Shown piece by piece: positions 19,813-29,945 of a DNA stretch of 60,185 bases; position 1 is the first letter of the stretch; each line of letters opens with the position of its first letter. The notes under the pieces were generated by a model. It was not told the origin of the DNA. It worked only from the letters and a program-made list of their open reading frames with translations, and did no database searches. This DNA comes from Prorocentrum cordatum (Eukaryota; Sar; Dinophyceae; Prorocentrales; Prorocentraceae), in contig CAUYUJ010022399.1 of the NCBI GenBank assembly GCA_963575745.1, positions 64,001 through 124,185 on the forward strand, in the 5' to 3' direction. Made by a program: the position numbers and the translations under genes.

Positions 19813-22794
19813 CTCCGACACTACGTCGGCATGCTTCTCGAACTCGTTCAACGTCACGTCGAAAACGTGCGGGTTGAAGGTGACGTCGGTGACCAAGCTC
19901 GCAAACCTCATGTGGCCATTACCGTGGACAGCTCGGCCTGCAATGATCAACATTACGTCCGAGGCGTCATCCTCGCCCTTGCCAGCATTGATAGACAGCA
20001 AGAAATTGTAGATGCCCTTTTCCACGACATCCCAGGCTGCTGGAACCCTCGACCCAGGTCTGTCGGCATTCCTCGCCGAACGTGACATACCCCAAGGGTC
20101 GATCTCGTCTGTGTCCGTGAACTTGGTCTTGAAATCTGGGGTGGCCCTCCTCTCGACGAGGTCAACGTCGAACACGGCGCTGTCCTTCGGCCGCCCGTGC
20201 TGAACGATGTACTGGCAGAGCTCGTCTGGCGTAAAGGGGCTCGCTCTGCTGCCGCCTCCCCACCACAGTTCGTAAGGTTGTTGTACTTGCTCATGTTGAT
20301 GCTGACCTCCACTATGCCGCCAATCAGTGTAGGCTTCGGCGTAGACATCTTGATCTGCATCTGCATAGAGCTCCCTGAACTCCTCGCCGTGAGCTAAGCA
20401 TTCGCTCCAGGTCATCCGTGATCCTTTCGACTTCCTAGCATCTTCGAGGTGCCGATTCTTCGCCAACATGCATCGGCTAAGCCCGCGTTTGGTGCCATCG
20501 CCATCGGCCTCTTCACTGGCCGCGCGGTCTCCTGGTAGCAGGTTCGGGTTCGGGATGCGCGCGACGATGGGCTCCTCGAAGTTCCTGTGCTCCGCTGCGG
20601 GTGCTGCTGGGACGATGGCTTGCTCGTCTGCGTTCGCAGGCGCATCCTCGATCGCCATCGGAGCAGGCGCATCGCCGAGGGCAGGTAGAACTGGCACCGA
20701 ACCGAATGAAGCGCCGTCCAATAAAGGAATGTAAGTGACCGCCTCCACTGACGACGAAGTGCCCAACCTACGTACTGCAAGGGGGGCGTCGCCGCCTTGC
20801 TTCTGGTGGATGGCCTTGACCTGGTCCAAGAAATGTTCACGCTCTGCGTTGACCGCGTTCCTGCCTGGAGCGCGCACTGGGTGGCGAGCTGCGTATAGCG
20901 CGTTCAGCCTCTCGATCATGTCGGTCCCGTAGCAATGCGCCCTGAAGTCGGCAGCAAGAACCGTTCGGCAGTGCGTTGATAACAATGCAGCGTCCGACGG
21001 GAAGAGGTTGCGAATCCCCCTGGTGTAGCAGTCGATCATGTAGTCAGGTGCGTCGAGTGCCTCACGAGCTACCCTCTTCTTGTCTGCTTCCGTGGAGCGG
21101 CCGTATGATAAAGGGTAGAGCATATAAGGCCAGGCGCTGAACCGACTCTCGTACCTGCGATGCATGACCGTGGTCAGCTTTACAATCTGCCCCCTGGCCC
21201 ATCTTGAAAAGACCTGGTCGGTCAAGGGCGCGCCAAGAATATCAAGTAGCATCCACGGGCGCCGCGTACGATCTCCAGTGTTCCAAGAATCTAAAAGGCC
21301 CAGCATGTCCTGGCTGAAGCGCCCGATGACGGAGTCCCCGCCGAGGAGCGTATCCAATTTGCTCTTCTCCTCGGCCTTATCCTTGATCGCATCGCCGAGA
21401 AGTGGATACAGTAAGTTGCCATCGCTGGCCTCGAGAACGGCCGTGAATACAACTAACTTGTACATGTTGCGGTCGCCGGCGTAGTAGTCCCTTACCTTGT
21501 TGGTCCGCACCCGAATGATGTGCTTGAAGAACGCGTCGGTACCCTCCTGATCCACGCCGAACTGCTGCCCGTCCAGTCCGTCGAGCTCGCCCTCTTTGAT
21601 GGTATCAGCGAAGCAGTCCAGCCCAACTCTATGTAGGATTATGCGTACCAACGTGCGCTTGAAGCTGGGAAGTAAATGAGTCCAACGGCTTTCGGCTGGC
21701 CGCGGATCCGCGCTCCCGTAAAGAGCGTGGACTGCTGCAACCGTCGTCTTCTCCACGGGGTCCTGCAGCGATCTGCAGCACGGGCGCTGCAGGGAGGCGC
21801 CCCACCACCAGTGCGTCCACTTCTCTGCCGTAAGGCTGCCGTTGGCCATGACGGTCAAACCTTTCAGGTCCTTCAGAAGCTGCGACTCGCCGTCGCCCTT
21901 GCCGCCCTTGCCTGGTCGTCTGTGGTGACCAGCGCTGAAGTCGTAAAGGAAGTCCGCCACTCGTTCCAGCGTGTCGGGGAATGGAGGGGCTGGGCCAACC
22001 TCCCGATGAAGTTGAGACTGAACGATATTCTCGATGCCGTGGATGCACCGCGAGAGGTTGCCTCTGTATCTAGACATCGACGCTATCGAATAGTGTCTCA
22101 TGGTGTGTGGGCGCAGTCCTTTGAGTGCCAGCTTGCCGCGGTGGTGTGAATGTATACCGCACGTATCTGGAAAATACAGCAACTTCTTGCCAAGCTCGGG
22201 CAACGCTTCCTTAAACTGCTGCTCGGCGCCCGCCCACATCTTCATGATGCTCACGTTGCTGCTGGCCTTGTCGCACATTGGCATGAACGTCAGGCTCGAT
22301 ACTGCGCCGAGCGTCTCGGTCAGCTTCGCTACCTTTTGGAAATCCCACTGCTCTGGCATGCCCTTCAGAATGCCAGGAAGTAAATGCATCGCCTTCGTGC
22401 CGCCGACCTCCGTGGGCTGAGATACCCAATACGTTTGAAACTGCCTCCCCTCCTTGCGGCTGAGGTTGACGAGGCTCAGGTTGACGGTGGTGCGCTGCAC
22501 CAATGTTGGCTGTGCAACGTTCTTCCTCAGTACGCGGTACTTCTTCGACGGGCGCCACGCCTGCTTCACCTCCACCTCGTCCCACATGTGTCCTCCAGAC
22601 GCATGAACTATGTTGTCGCCGGAGAGCTCGATGGCCACCGCGCTCTTCTCGAAGCAATGCTTGAGAGCCTTCTCCTGCCGCAGCCGAGCAACTGCACAAG
22701 CAACTGTCTGGATGCGCTTGTGCTTCACTCCGATGTTGATGTTGCGTTTGAGCTCGAGGAAGACGGCCCGCGTGGCCAGCTGGAAGTCGCCCGC

Positions 22795-22929
22795 CTGTCG
22801 ATGACCAAACTCGCCTGCACCCATCGACCCCCCCCCGCGTTTCCCCCTAAAGTCCGATGGGGGAGGGGTGCATGGGGGCAAGGGGCGATGGGTGCCAGGT
22901 GAGTTCGGTCATATCCGAGACGCCTCGAC
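22795..22929 (-). other. Introner-like intron 2 with ~24-bp inverted repeats
   Basis: Donor CGCAAG|GTCGAG, acceptor ATCGACAG|GCGGGC, phase 0 (Lys-Arg-Lys | Ala-Gly-Asp). GACCGAACTCACCTGG-CACCCATCG near the 5' end is the reverse complement of the sequence near the 3' end, with two mismatches and one indel. The two arms make up about 50 of 135 bp. Confidence 0.8.
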
Positions 22930-23067
22930 CTTGCGCTTCCTCCCCAGCGCCGTCCCAGGTCTCCCAGTGATCAGCTCCGAGCCTGGCACCATGGTGGAAA
23001 CGTTCCTGATGATGGCCTCGTGGGAAGCCTTCTCCGCCTTCACGAGGTGGGCAAGGCTTCCTCGCGC

Positions 23068-23177
23068 CTGCATCTGCTCATCCGCCACCCCCCCACCTCG
23101 CCAACGCAGCTTGCTGGGTTGGCGAAGCGACGGTGCGGATGAACCGTCGCAGGTGCGCTGAAGCCCACCACCCCAAC
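23068..23177 (-). other. Introner-like intron 1, nearly one long hairpin
   Basis: Donor TTGAAG|GTTGGG, acceptor AGATGCAG|GCGCGA, phase 0 (Lys-Leu-Lys | Ala-Arg-Gly). The arm CACCTGCGACGG-TTCATCCGCACC followed by TTCGCCAACCCAGC pairs with a 3' arm holding the complements (CTCATCCGC, CTCGCCAACGCAGC). Most of the 110-bp intron can fold back on itself. Confidence 0.78.
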
Positions 23178-23890
23178 CTTCAACTTCTGCTTGAGCTCCT
23201 TCACAGCTTTCTTCAACTTGACCTCCCTCGCGTGGCCGACGCCCTCGGCCGACCACGATGGCTTCCGTCTCGGTGCTGCTTCTGCTGCTGGTGGCGCCTC
23301 CTCCACCTCCAACTCCTCGAACTGGTCCAACGCGAAAGGGAGCTGCGCCTGCTGAGCTGCTGCTGCTGCTGCTGGAGCTGGCGCCTCCTCCACCTCCAAC
23401 TCCTCGAACTGATCCATGTCCACGTTGCTGTTGTCGCCAGTTGTGCCGAACTCGCTGCCAGTACTCGTGCCAGTAGTGTCGATGCCGCTGCCAGTAGTGC
23501 CGATCTCGCTGCCAGTAGTGAAGATGTCGCTGCCAGTAGCGCCGATGCCAGCGGTGTCAGAGTCGCTGCCACCAGTAGTGCCGATCTCGCTGCCGAAAGT
23601 GTTGTTGCAGCAATCAGGCTTGTCGACGAATATGGAGGCGTGCGCCTTGGAGATGCCGTCTATGTCGAACGAGTCGACGAATATGGAGGCGTCGGCCTTG
23701 GAGATGCCGTCGCGGTCGAACCAGTCGACGAATATGGAGGCGTCGGCCTTGGAGATGCCGTCGCGGTTGAACGAGTCAAGCCTTATGGAGGTGCCGAACT
23801 CGGAGAACCCAAGAACAGCAAATATATGGATAACAACTGATTGACTAATCAACATCGCGGAGGACTCTCAGCGGAACCACTCATCGCTGG

Positions 23891-23911
23891 TTTGAGCCAA
23901 AACGGTTTCGG
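23891..23911 (-). other. Degenerate dinoSL relic upstream of the large gene
   Basis: Read on the minus strand: CCGAAACCG-TTTTGGCTCAAA. It matches 17 of 21 positions of the dinoflagellate spliced leader (CCGTAGCCATTTTGGCTCAAG family), with an intact TTTTGGCTCAA. It lies on the coding strand, 36 bp before the ATG at 23855. Inference: the gene passed through an mRNA intermediate. Confidence 0.5.
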
Positions 23912-23981
23912 AAGGACCCCATCGAAAATTACAATGGGTGGGGTTTCGGAAGGCCCCCATCGAAAATGACACTGGGTGGGG
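23906..23981. repeat. 38-bp tandem duplication
   Basis: TTTCGGAAGG(A/C)CCCCATCG followed by AAAATNACANTGGGTGGGG occurs twice, starting at 23906 and 23944. It overlaps the 5' edge of the dinoSL-like string. Confidence 0.9.
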
Positions 23982-23989
23982 TGAGGGCC

Positions 23990-24475
23990 CTGCTAACCAA
24001 GACCCCCTCCATAAGGCTCACATCGATAATGTATTCATCATGCCTCCCCCTGTACATGTGGGGAATGGCCAATGACCCCCTCGAAAACGACTACAATATT
24101 TAGCATCTCTCTGCACCTACAGTGTCCTCCCTCATGTTTTCCCTCTGTCCCTCTTTACTCCACCCCCTCCTCCTCCCTCTCCCTCCTCTCGCCTGGATTG
24201 GTGCCCATCCCTCCTACTACCCCCAATATCTATGTACATCCCCCCTTCTCCCTCATTCCCCCTCCGTAAACCCTTTACTCGTGGACGAGGAGGAGGAGTA
24301 TGAGGAGGAAGAAGAAGGATGGGGAGGAGGTTGAAGAATATTTTCAGCGAGTGACGAAGTTGATCAGGAAATGTCCTCACCAAGATCTAAGTGCAACACC
24401 AAGTGTCGCCCCCCCTGGGTCCGAAAACCAACATGAGAACCTAACTGTCTTCACCCCGTGTGGGGCTCCCCCAAC
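23990..24475. other. No supported gene; short CCTCCC/GGAGGA runs
   Basis: Pyrimidine-rich 24120-24200 and a small GGA run at 24287-24330. No element ends recognised. Confidence 0.4.
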
Positions 24476-24645
24476 AGAGCCCGATCTCTGACCGACAGAC
24501 AGACTCAAATTTTGGGCGAGAAACTAACAACTAATCAAACAAATACTCCCAAACTGCTCAGAAAAAAACCATAAAAAAATAGTCCCCAGGCTATTTCTAT
24601 ACTATTTTTGGACACCCCTCCTGTAAAGGGGCAGGCCCGACTTAA
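24476..24645. mobile_element. Family-1 element (copy E)
   Basis: The right end is well preserved: AATAGTCCCCAGGCTATTTC, then ACTATTTTTGGACACCCCTCC and TGTAAAGGGGCAGGCCCGACTT. The left end (GCCCGATCTCTGACCG...AAATTTTGGGCGAG) is degraded. Confidence 0.65.
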
Positions 24646-24654
24646 CCCTAGCGC

Positions 24655-24880
24655 GGTTTGCAGGGATCCAGACTGTCGGGGGCGCGTAAGCATGGAGTGG
24701 CGATCCCATGGATTGGGCGCGCGGTCGCCAAATCCATGGATCGGGGGAGGGGCCCTCCCCCTCGAATGCGACCGGTGCCGCCTCGCTCGGCGGCGGCCAT
24801 CCGCGATTTGCCGTGGAAACGGGACCCGCCACTAATCCACGCCCCCTTGATCCATGTTTGCGATCGCCTGACCCTGCCCC
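24655..24880. mobile_element. Dispersed repeat family 8, copy 1
   Basis: Core: GCGATCCCATGGATTGGGCG, GCGCGGTCGCC, ATCCATGGATCGGGGGA, GTGCCGCCTCG-TCGGCGGCGG, GGAAACGGGACCCG and TTGATCCATGTTTGCGATCG. The copy at 48076-48265 has the same blocks in order. AAGCATGGA/TCCATGTTT near the ends are inverted. A GCGCGGTTTGC-GGG string occurs on both outer sides (24652 and 24884), possibly a duplicated flank. Confidence 0.65.
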
Positions 24881-24941
24881 CTGGCGCGGTTTGCGGGGGC
24901 CCCGACTGGAAAGCTCCCCCAGCAGGCCGCAGCGTGTAGCA

Positions 24942-25087
24942 TTAGATCGGGCGTGTGTCCTCCAAAAGGCGGATTTTGGACGGAAGATTATACATAGTCA
25001 AATTATACTCAAAGCTGGTCAAAAGTGGTAAGAGAAACTTGTCCGCAGACTATTGTTTCACTATTTTTGGATTTCCCCCCCGACTTA
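24942..25087. mobile_element. Family-1 element (copy D), full length
   Basis: TTAGATCGGGCGTGTGTCC...GGCGGATTTTGGACGGAAG on the left and CAGACTATTGTTTCACTATT...GATTTCCCCCCCGACTTA on the right, 146 bp in all. The TIRs are imperfect, and the interior has TAGTCAAATTATACTCAAA. Confidence 0.75.
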
Positions 25088-26758
25088 CGTCTAGCATGCG
25101 ACGGCAGGTCTTGCCATTGTTGCTCGGAGGTCGCGATTCTTGGAGAAGTCCCCTCGGATTCCCGGCGCGGGCATCTCCAGGCGCCGCGCTTGCGGTTTTC
25201 TTCTTCCTTCGTGGGCGGCCAATAGGGGGGTGTCCAAGAGGGCGGGGTGCACGTAATGAAATTAGAAGAGGCACCGTGAAATCTGGGGAAATATCACGGC
25301 CCCTGCCATGATATCCCTCCCCTTCATAATCGACCCCCCCCTCTTTGCCACCCCCGATTCCTGGTTGCGCCGTCTGCGCGACCGGCATGGGTCAACCGAG
25401 GTCCCGGCCATGAGATTTCTCTGCGGGGCGCGGTCGCCCCCGCAGGCAGTTGGCGAGGAGACCGAATGGCCAAGCCGCGCATTTGGCCTTCACTTCGGCA
25501 CGGAGGAGCTACGCGCTTGTCAACGAAGTGGTCGGGACCCCGTTTGACAGCAGCGACGGCCCCCAGGTCCCCAGGTCGCCTCTGGTAGTCGGGGTGCGTC
25601 GGAGGACGGACCTGCCCTGGGAAACACGGGGCACGTTCGTGAACAACCCTGCTGGCAGGCGTGTCCGTGACGGGCGCAGTGGCCCAGCCATCGCGCATCG
25701 TACAGGAGGTTGGCCAGCTCCACTCGAGCCGGGCAATGGTGAGCCACGCTCTACCCACTGGGCCTCCTCTCTGGAGGGTCTGCGCGTGGTCGCACTTTGG
25801 CGTTGGAGTCGAGACCGGCGTCTTTCCGCACTGGCCTCCCGAGGCCGAGAAGGCTCCCCTGCGCGTGACAGCAGCCAGTTCGATGGCGCGCCCAAGGACG
25901 ACGAGAGCGTAGTCAGACGGCACACTATGAGACCCAGGGTCTTTATTTGACCCGAATGGCCGCGAGCGCGGTGCTGTTGTAGAGATTTCTGGTTCTCTGG
26001 CTGGGCGCTTGACAATCCGTGCCAAAAGGTGCACGTGCTGGCCACGAGGGGCCTGACGGACCGTGCTGACGCATCCCTGCCTTCGGGGCGGCGTCCGACG
26101 CGTGGCAGACTGGTGACAACCCGGCCAACCCTGCCGGCGGTGGCCGAGCTTCGGTTTCGGCATGGCCAGGATGTGGTGCGACGCTGACGTAGCCTCCTAC
26201 AAACTTCACCTGGCGGTGAGCTTGCAGTGGCTGCCCGTGGAGCTGAAAGGAAACCGCGTGGCAGTGGAACTCTTCGCCTACGGCCCAGCCGACCACCTTG
26301 CCAGGGTAGGTCTACGAAGAGGACGGTCTCGTATACCGCCTGTCTTGAACGATGTCGGGCGGGCACACCGCATGCAGCGCCCACTTAAGGCAGATATCTG
26401 CGACGATGTAATCGAAACGCCTTTGCCGGTCGAACGCTGGCCCTGCGAAGGGGACTTTGAGGTGGCGTGCGTGCCCGACCTGGAGGGCCAGGGTCGTACG
26501 GACGTCCCCTGTCGTGGCGCGCGGGGCCGCCCTGAAGCTAGTTGGGTGGGTTCACTGAGCTCCCCAGGCAGCCAAGCTGCGGTAGGCTGGATCAGGCGTG
26601 CATCCATATGGACATGACGGAGAAGAGCCTGTGGTCTGTGGGAAGTTCACCTTTTCCTTTCTGCTGGCATGGGTTTGGTATGTGCGACCCATGCGTTGCA
26701 TGGTCCTCAATGCTTCAGCGAAAAGGTGGAAGACTCCGTCGAGGACGGCTTTGACCCC
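25088..26758 (-). other. Degenerate coding-like region downstream of the gag-like pseudogene
   Basis: On the minus strand several frames carry protein-like stretches that switch frame. One is Phe-Asp-Tyr-Ile-Val-Ala-Asp-Ile-Cys-Leu-Lys-Trp-Ala near 26400. Another is Val-Tyr-Glu-Thr-Val-Leu-Phe-Val-Asp-Leu-Pro-Trp near 26310. No reverse transcriptase, integrase or RNase H motif is visible. It may be the eroded continuation of the gene at 26759-27778. Confidence 0.3.
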
Positions 26759-27778
26759 TTAATGGTCAACCCGTCCCAGGCCCCTGGCCTCGTCCGCCGG
26801 GAGAATGCTCATTGAATGGATGAGAGTCTCGTCAGTCGGCGCGAACGATGGCGCTAGTGTTTGCGCTGGGAATTTTTGGTGGAAATCTGTTTTGAAGTCT
26901 TCCCACGCGGGGGGGAGGTCGTCAGAGCAGGAACCCGTGCTCCAGTATCTCACCAAAATGGGCTCCCACGCGTGCGCCATGAGTTTGAGCATAACTCTGG
27001 TGCCGGCCAAGATCGCATTCTGGTGTGGCTTCAGCGGGGCATACTCGTCAGAGCCATTGTCGGTGTCCGAAACAGTCTTGCTGTGGGGAAACCGAAAAAC
27101 CCGATACCGCCACTCCCCAGACGTCGTGGGGTGCGTTCTGACCAGGATTTCGAGGCGAATCCGCCGTTGGCAACGAGGGCCTCCGAGGAGGCCCACGAGA
27201 GGGAAAACGGACGAAGGGTGGAGGTATGGGTACCTTGTCCTCCTCTAATGCTGGGGTGGTGGTAGACGCATCGCTGGCATGCGACGGGGAGTCACTGCCG
27301 TCTCCGTCACAAGCTGGGCAAGCGGTTTCCGCTTCCTCGTTCCCGTCGGTGCCTGGTGGCGCGTGCGAGCCCTCTATGCGGGGTGCGGAACTATATAGCG
27401 TTTGAACTGCCAGCCGTTTTGGCCCATCTGCTGTTCGCTCTGCCGCCGTGGCTAGCTCGCACACCGCGCCTCCTGAGCTGAGCGCCAAGTGTAGGCCATC
27501 AGGTCGTCGAGTTGAACATTGGCAGTGGGGTTCGTCGCTGTCGCAGAATGTGGGAACTCCGTCAGGCTGGTGGCGCGGTGGCGTTTGGCGAAGACCTTAA
27601 CCGAAACGCAAGTGCTCTTGATCTGCGCCCCGAAACCAGGATGGCTGATTCCGTGAACGTCCCAAAACTCCTTGCGGGACGACAGGCCCTTCTTGATGGC
27701 CCTGACTTGCCGCAGTAACTTGTTGAGACCGATAGTGGCCCTACTGGCCGCTCCATGCTCAAGATGTACGCACGGCAC
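26759..27778 (-). pseudogene. Gag-like gene remnant split by a family-6 intron
   Basis: Coding-like sequence runs 27778 to about 27460 in one frame and shifts frame near 27460-27488. It then continues as an acidic Ser/Asp/Glu-rich segment to 27234, skips the intron 27233-27077, and resumes Thr-Val-Ser-Asp-Thr-Asp-Asn-Gly-Ser-Asp. It ends at TAA 26759, after which the same frame stays coherent (Gly-Val-Lys-Ala-Val-Leu-Asp-Gly-Val-Phe-His-Leu-Phe-Ala). The segment Leu-Pro-Pro-Ala-Trp-Glu-Asp-Phe-Lys-Thr-Asp-Phe-His-Gln-Lys-Phe resembles the W-x-x-F-x(6)-F core of retrotransposon gag capsids. That resemblance is short, and the family is uncertain. Confidence 0.4.
27077..27233 (-). mobile_element. 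Family-6 element acting as an intron (introner candidate)
   Basis: The element opens GTACCCATACC directly at the donor (GAGGACAAG|GTACCC). It contains the family core, and its other inverted repeat GGCGGTATCGG is followed by a pyrimidine-rich CGGTTTCCCCACAGCAAG|ACTG acceptor. Removing 157 bp joins the flanks in phase 0 (Glu-Glu-Asp-Lys | Thr-Val-Ser-Asp). CAAG is present at both junctions. The same family occurs free at 46545-46684. Confidence 0.6.
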
Positions 27779-27916
27779 GGCTCAGGCTCGTTGGAAGCGA
27801 GGCTCCTTACCGTGCCTCGTGGGGGGGAGAGGGCGAGCGAGAGACAGGAGAGGATAGCTGGGCGATCCGAGAAGAAGGCGATCACGAATTAACGAACATG
27901 TCTTTGGACGCCCGAA

Positions 27917-28735
27917 ATGGTTACGGAAAAACGGGCACAGTGCCCAACAACAGATGCTGCCCCAAACCAACGGCGGCCGCTGTTGGGCAGGCGGCCTCCT
28001 GTCTCAAATGCACAAGAGGCCGCGGCGGCGCGGACAGCGAACCCTGCTCAAAATGAACAGGAACTGCTGTTGGGCATCGCACCCATTCTTTCCGTACCCG
28101 TTTCGCTCGTGCCGAATATCTGCCTCCGCGCCCTCGAGGTCTGGACTATGGGGCGCGCCTTCCGCGGCTGCGCAATCTTCCGGGCACGCTCCGCGCGGGG
28201 CCTCTCCGCGCACCGAGGGCGCCCCGCACCCGCGGGGCCGCGGCACCGGGGCCCAGATCACGAGGCCGCGGGTACACGGACATGCTTCTCGCCCACGAGG
28301 CGAAGGAGAAGAAGGACAGGCTCGCTGTCCCTGGAGGCACCCTCGCTCCAGGAGGCGTTCCAGCAGCTTCGCCTCGTCGAGGGCACGCGGGGAGATGCTG
28401 GGATCGTTCCCCGGGGGCCTCTCCGACCTCCTCCCGCTCCTCCGACCGAGCAGCGCCGACTGGCACGGCCCCCAGACGACGTGGAGCAGAGTCCACTGTG
28501 GGATTTACAATGGGAGCTCGACCACAGGGAAGCGTTCCTCAAGGAACCCGGCCCTGAGACCCCAGGACGTCCCTTGATACTTTGGCATGGGAACGTCACG
28601 CTCTCGATCGTAGAACCATCGAAACCCCAGAGAACCAGGCACCCTGGAGGCAAGCAGGGTGTTTCTTGGCATGGGTTTTCACTGTATTGCAAAACGGCCC
28701 GAGACGTGGAAACCACTGTGGGACTTATACGCTAA
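27917..28735 (+). CDS. Possible hypothetical protein, 272 codons
   Basis: Open from an ATG at 27917 to TAA at 28733. The N-terminal half is Ala/Arg/Pro-rich and compositional. The C-terminal third (Ser-Pro-Leu-Trp-Asp-Leu-Gln-Trp-Glu-Leu...) is more protein-like. The same words recur in another frame about 220 bp downstream (Lys-Pro-Leu-Trp-Asp-Leu-Tyr-Ala-Lys), because GACGTGGA...CCACTGTGGGA is duplicated at about 28477 and 28699. It may be a repeat rather than a gene. Confidence 0.25.
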   Translation: MVTEKRAQCPTTDAAPNQRRPLLGRRPPVSNAQEAAAARTANPAQNEQELLLGIAPILSVPVSLVPNICLRALEVWTMGRAFRGCAIFRARSARGLSAHRGRPAPAGPRHRGPDHEAAGTRTCFSPTRRRRRRTGSLSLEAPSLQEAFQQLRLVEGTRGDAGIVPRGPLRPPPAPPTEQRRLARPPDDVEQSPLWDLQWELDHREAFLKEPGPETPGRPLILWHGNVTLSIVEPSKPQRTRHPGGKQGVSWHGFSLYCKTARDVETTVGLIR

Positions 28736-29340
28736 ACAACGACCCTATTACCCGGTGAGTGACGTGCGCGTTCGGAAACTCGCGAGGCCGCGGATGGAAC
28801 GGACCGAACACCTACACCCACCGACGTGCTCTTCGAGTACGTGGTGCCGATGGGGCGCGTGCGCGTACTGATCGATCAATGTTTCGCCTTCTGTCGGCGT
28901 ATGGCAAGCCTTTCCTTTCCTTTTCTGTCCTCACCTCCCCTCCCCTGACAAAAACAATAAGCAACGCAGGCGCAAAATCTCGGAGGTCCGCGCGGATGTT
29001 CTGGACTCGCGCTGGACCCCCGTCCCGTCCACGGCGCGAGGTGCGCGCCAGAGCCGGCACCGCACGCACGGCTTGCAAAGGGGGGCGGGGTGCGCCGCCG
29101 ATTCAACAAATCCGCACGGATCTGCGCTCATGCGATTCTGCTTTTTTGGTTCGACCATCCTCCTCCTCCACATCCGCATCACATCATTGCTTCTTGCGAC
29201 CGCTCCTCTGGCCCACTATGGCCCATGCTGAATGCAAGTGGTAGTGGACGGCTGAAGAGGCGCAACATAGGCAACAAAGGCTGAGCATCCACCGTGCAGG
29301 CGTCGTCGGCCACCGCCTCCTGCACGTACCTGGCAGCCGT
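28736..29340. other. No supported gene
   Basis: Mixed GC sequence. The frames on both strands are short and Arg/Ser-rich. Confidence 0.4.
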
Positions 29341-29534
29341 GTCTCTCTCATTCTCTTTCTCTCGTTATCTGTCTCTGTTGTTTGATCATTATAGATACGT
29401 GTATCGATAAATCTATGTGTGTCTCTCTCTCTCTCTCTCTGCTGGTTTCTCTTTTTCTCCATGTTTGTTCGGTATCTCTCTTTGATCTCTCTCTCTCTCT
29501 CTCTTCCTCTCTCTATCTCTCCGCTTTTTTTTTT

Positions 29535-29580
<46 letters not shown>

Positions 29581-29945
29581 CGCCTCTTCTTCTCTTAAGC
29601 TAATGCCGAGGATGAGGATGAGGAGGAAAAGGCGGAACAACTTGCCCCTCTTCCTCCCCCCCAGGCATCGGGATGTGAAGGAAGAGAAAGAGAAATATAC
29701 TATGTGTTTGGTTGTTTTTTCTCTCTCTCTCTCTCTTTCTATCGTTCTCTCTCTCTCTCTCTCTCTCTTATCCGTCTTTGCATCAGTCTCCCTCTTCCTC
29801 TCGCCCCCTTTTGTCCCCATTCTTTCTCTCACTCGAATTATCGCAATATTGCTTGTTTTGGTGTGTTTGTGTTTGTTTGTTTTGTTTTTTTTGTTGTTGT
29901 GTTATCTCTCTCTCTCTCTCTCTTTCTCTCTTTCTCAACATCGCT
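29341..29945. repeat. (CT)n microsatellite region
   Basis: Runs of CTCTCT at 29420-29442, 29485-29520, 29535-29585, 29715-29770 and 29905-29937. They are separated by T-rich and GATGAGGA segments. The Ser/Leu frames are artefacts. Confidence 0.95.

Larger units (their letters stand above)
18425..23855 (-). pseudogene. Four-exon gene for a ~1,650-residue protein of unknown function
   Basis: Exons 23855-23178, 23067-22930, 22794-19813 and 19586-18425 join in phase 0 and give about 1,652 codons. Exon 1 (residues 1-226) holds three 17-residue repeats (Asp-Gly-Ile-Ser-Lys-Ala-Asp-Ala-Ser-Ile-Phe-Val), a Gly/Thr/Ser-rich stretch and two Asp-Gln-Phe-Glu-Glu-Leu-Glu-Val-Glu-Glu blocks. Exon 2 adds 46 residues. 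Exon 3 is one open frame of 994 codons, mixed alpha-beta in composition, with Cys-Asp-Lys-Ala-Ser-Ser-Asn near residue 447, Cys-Gly-Ile-His-Ser-His-His near 483 and Glu-Arg-Leu-Asn toward its end. Exon 4 has an RGG/RGR tract (~1367-1390), an acidic region and a Cys-X5-Cys-X2-Cys-X5-Cys cluster. Acidic residues spaced among His/Cys motifs could suggest a transposase-like nuclease, but I cannot place it in a family. Two lesions: TAA at 19401-19403 and one extra base in the run 18840-18846. A dinoSL-like string lies 36 bp upstream of the ATG. Confidence 0.75.
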
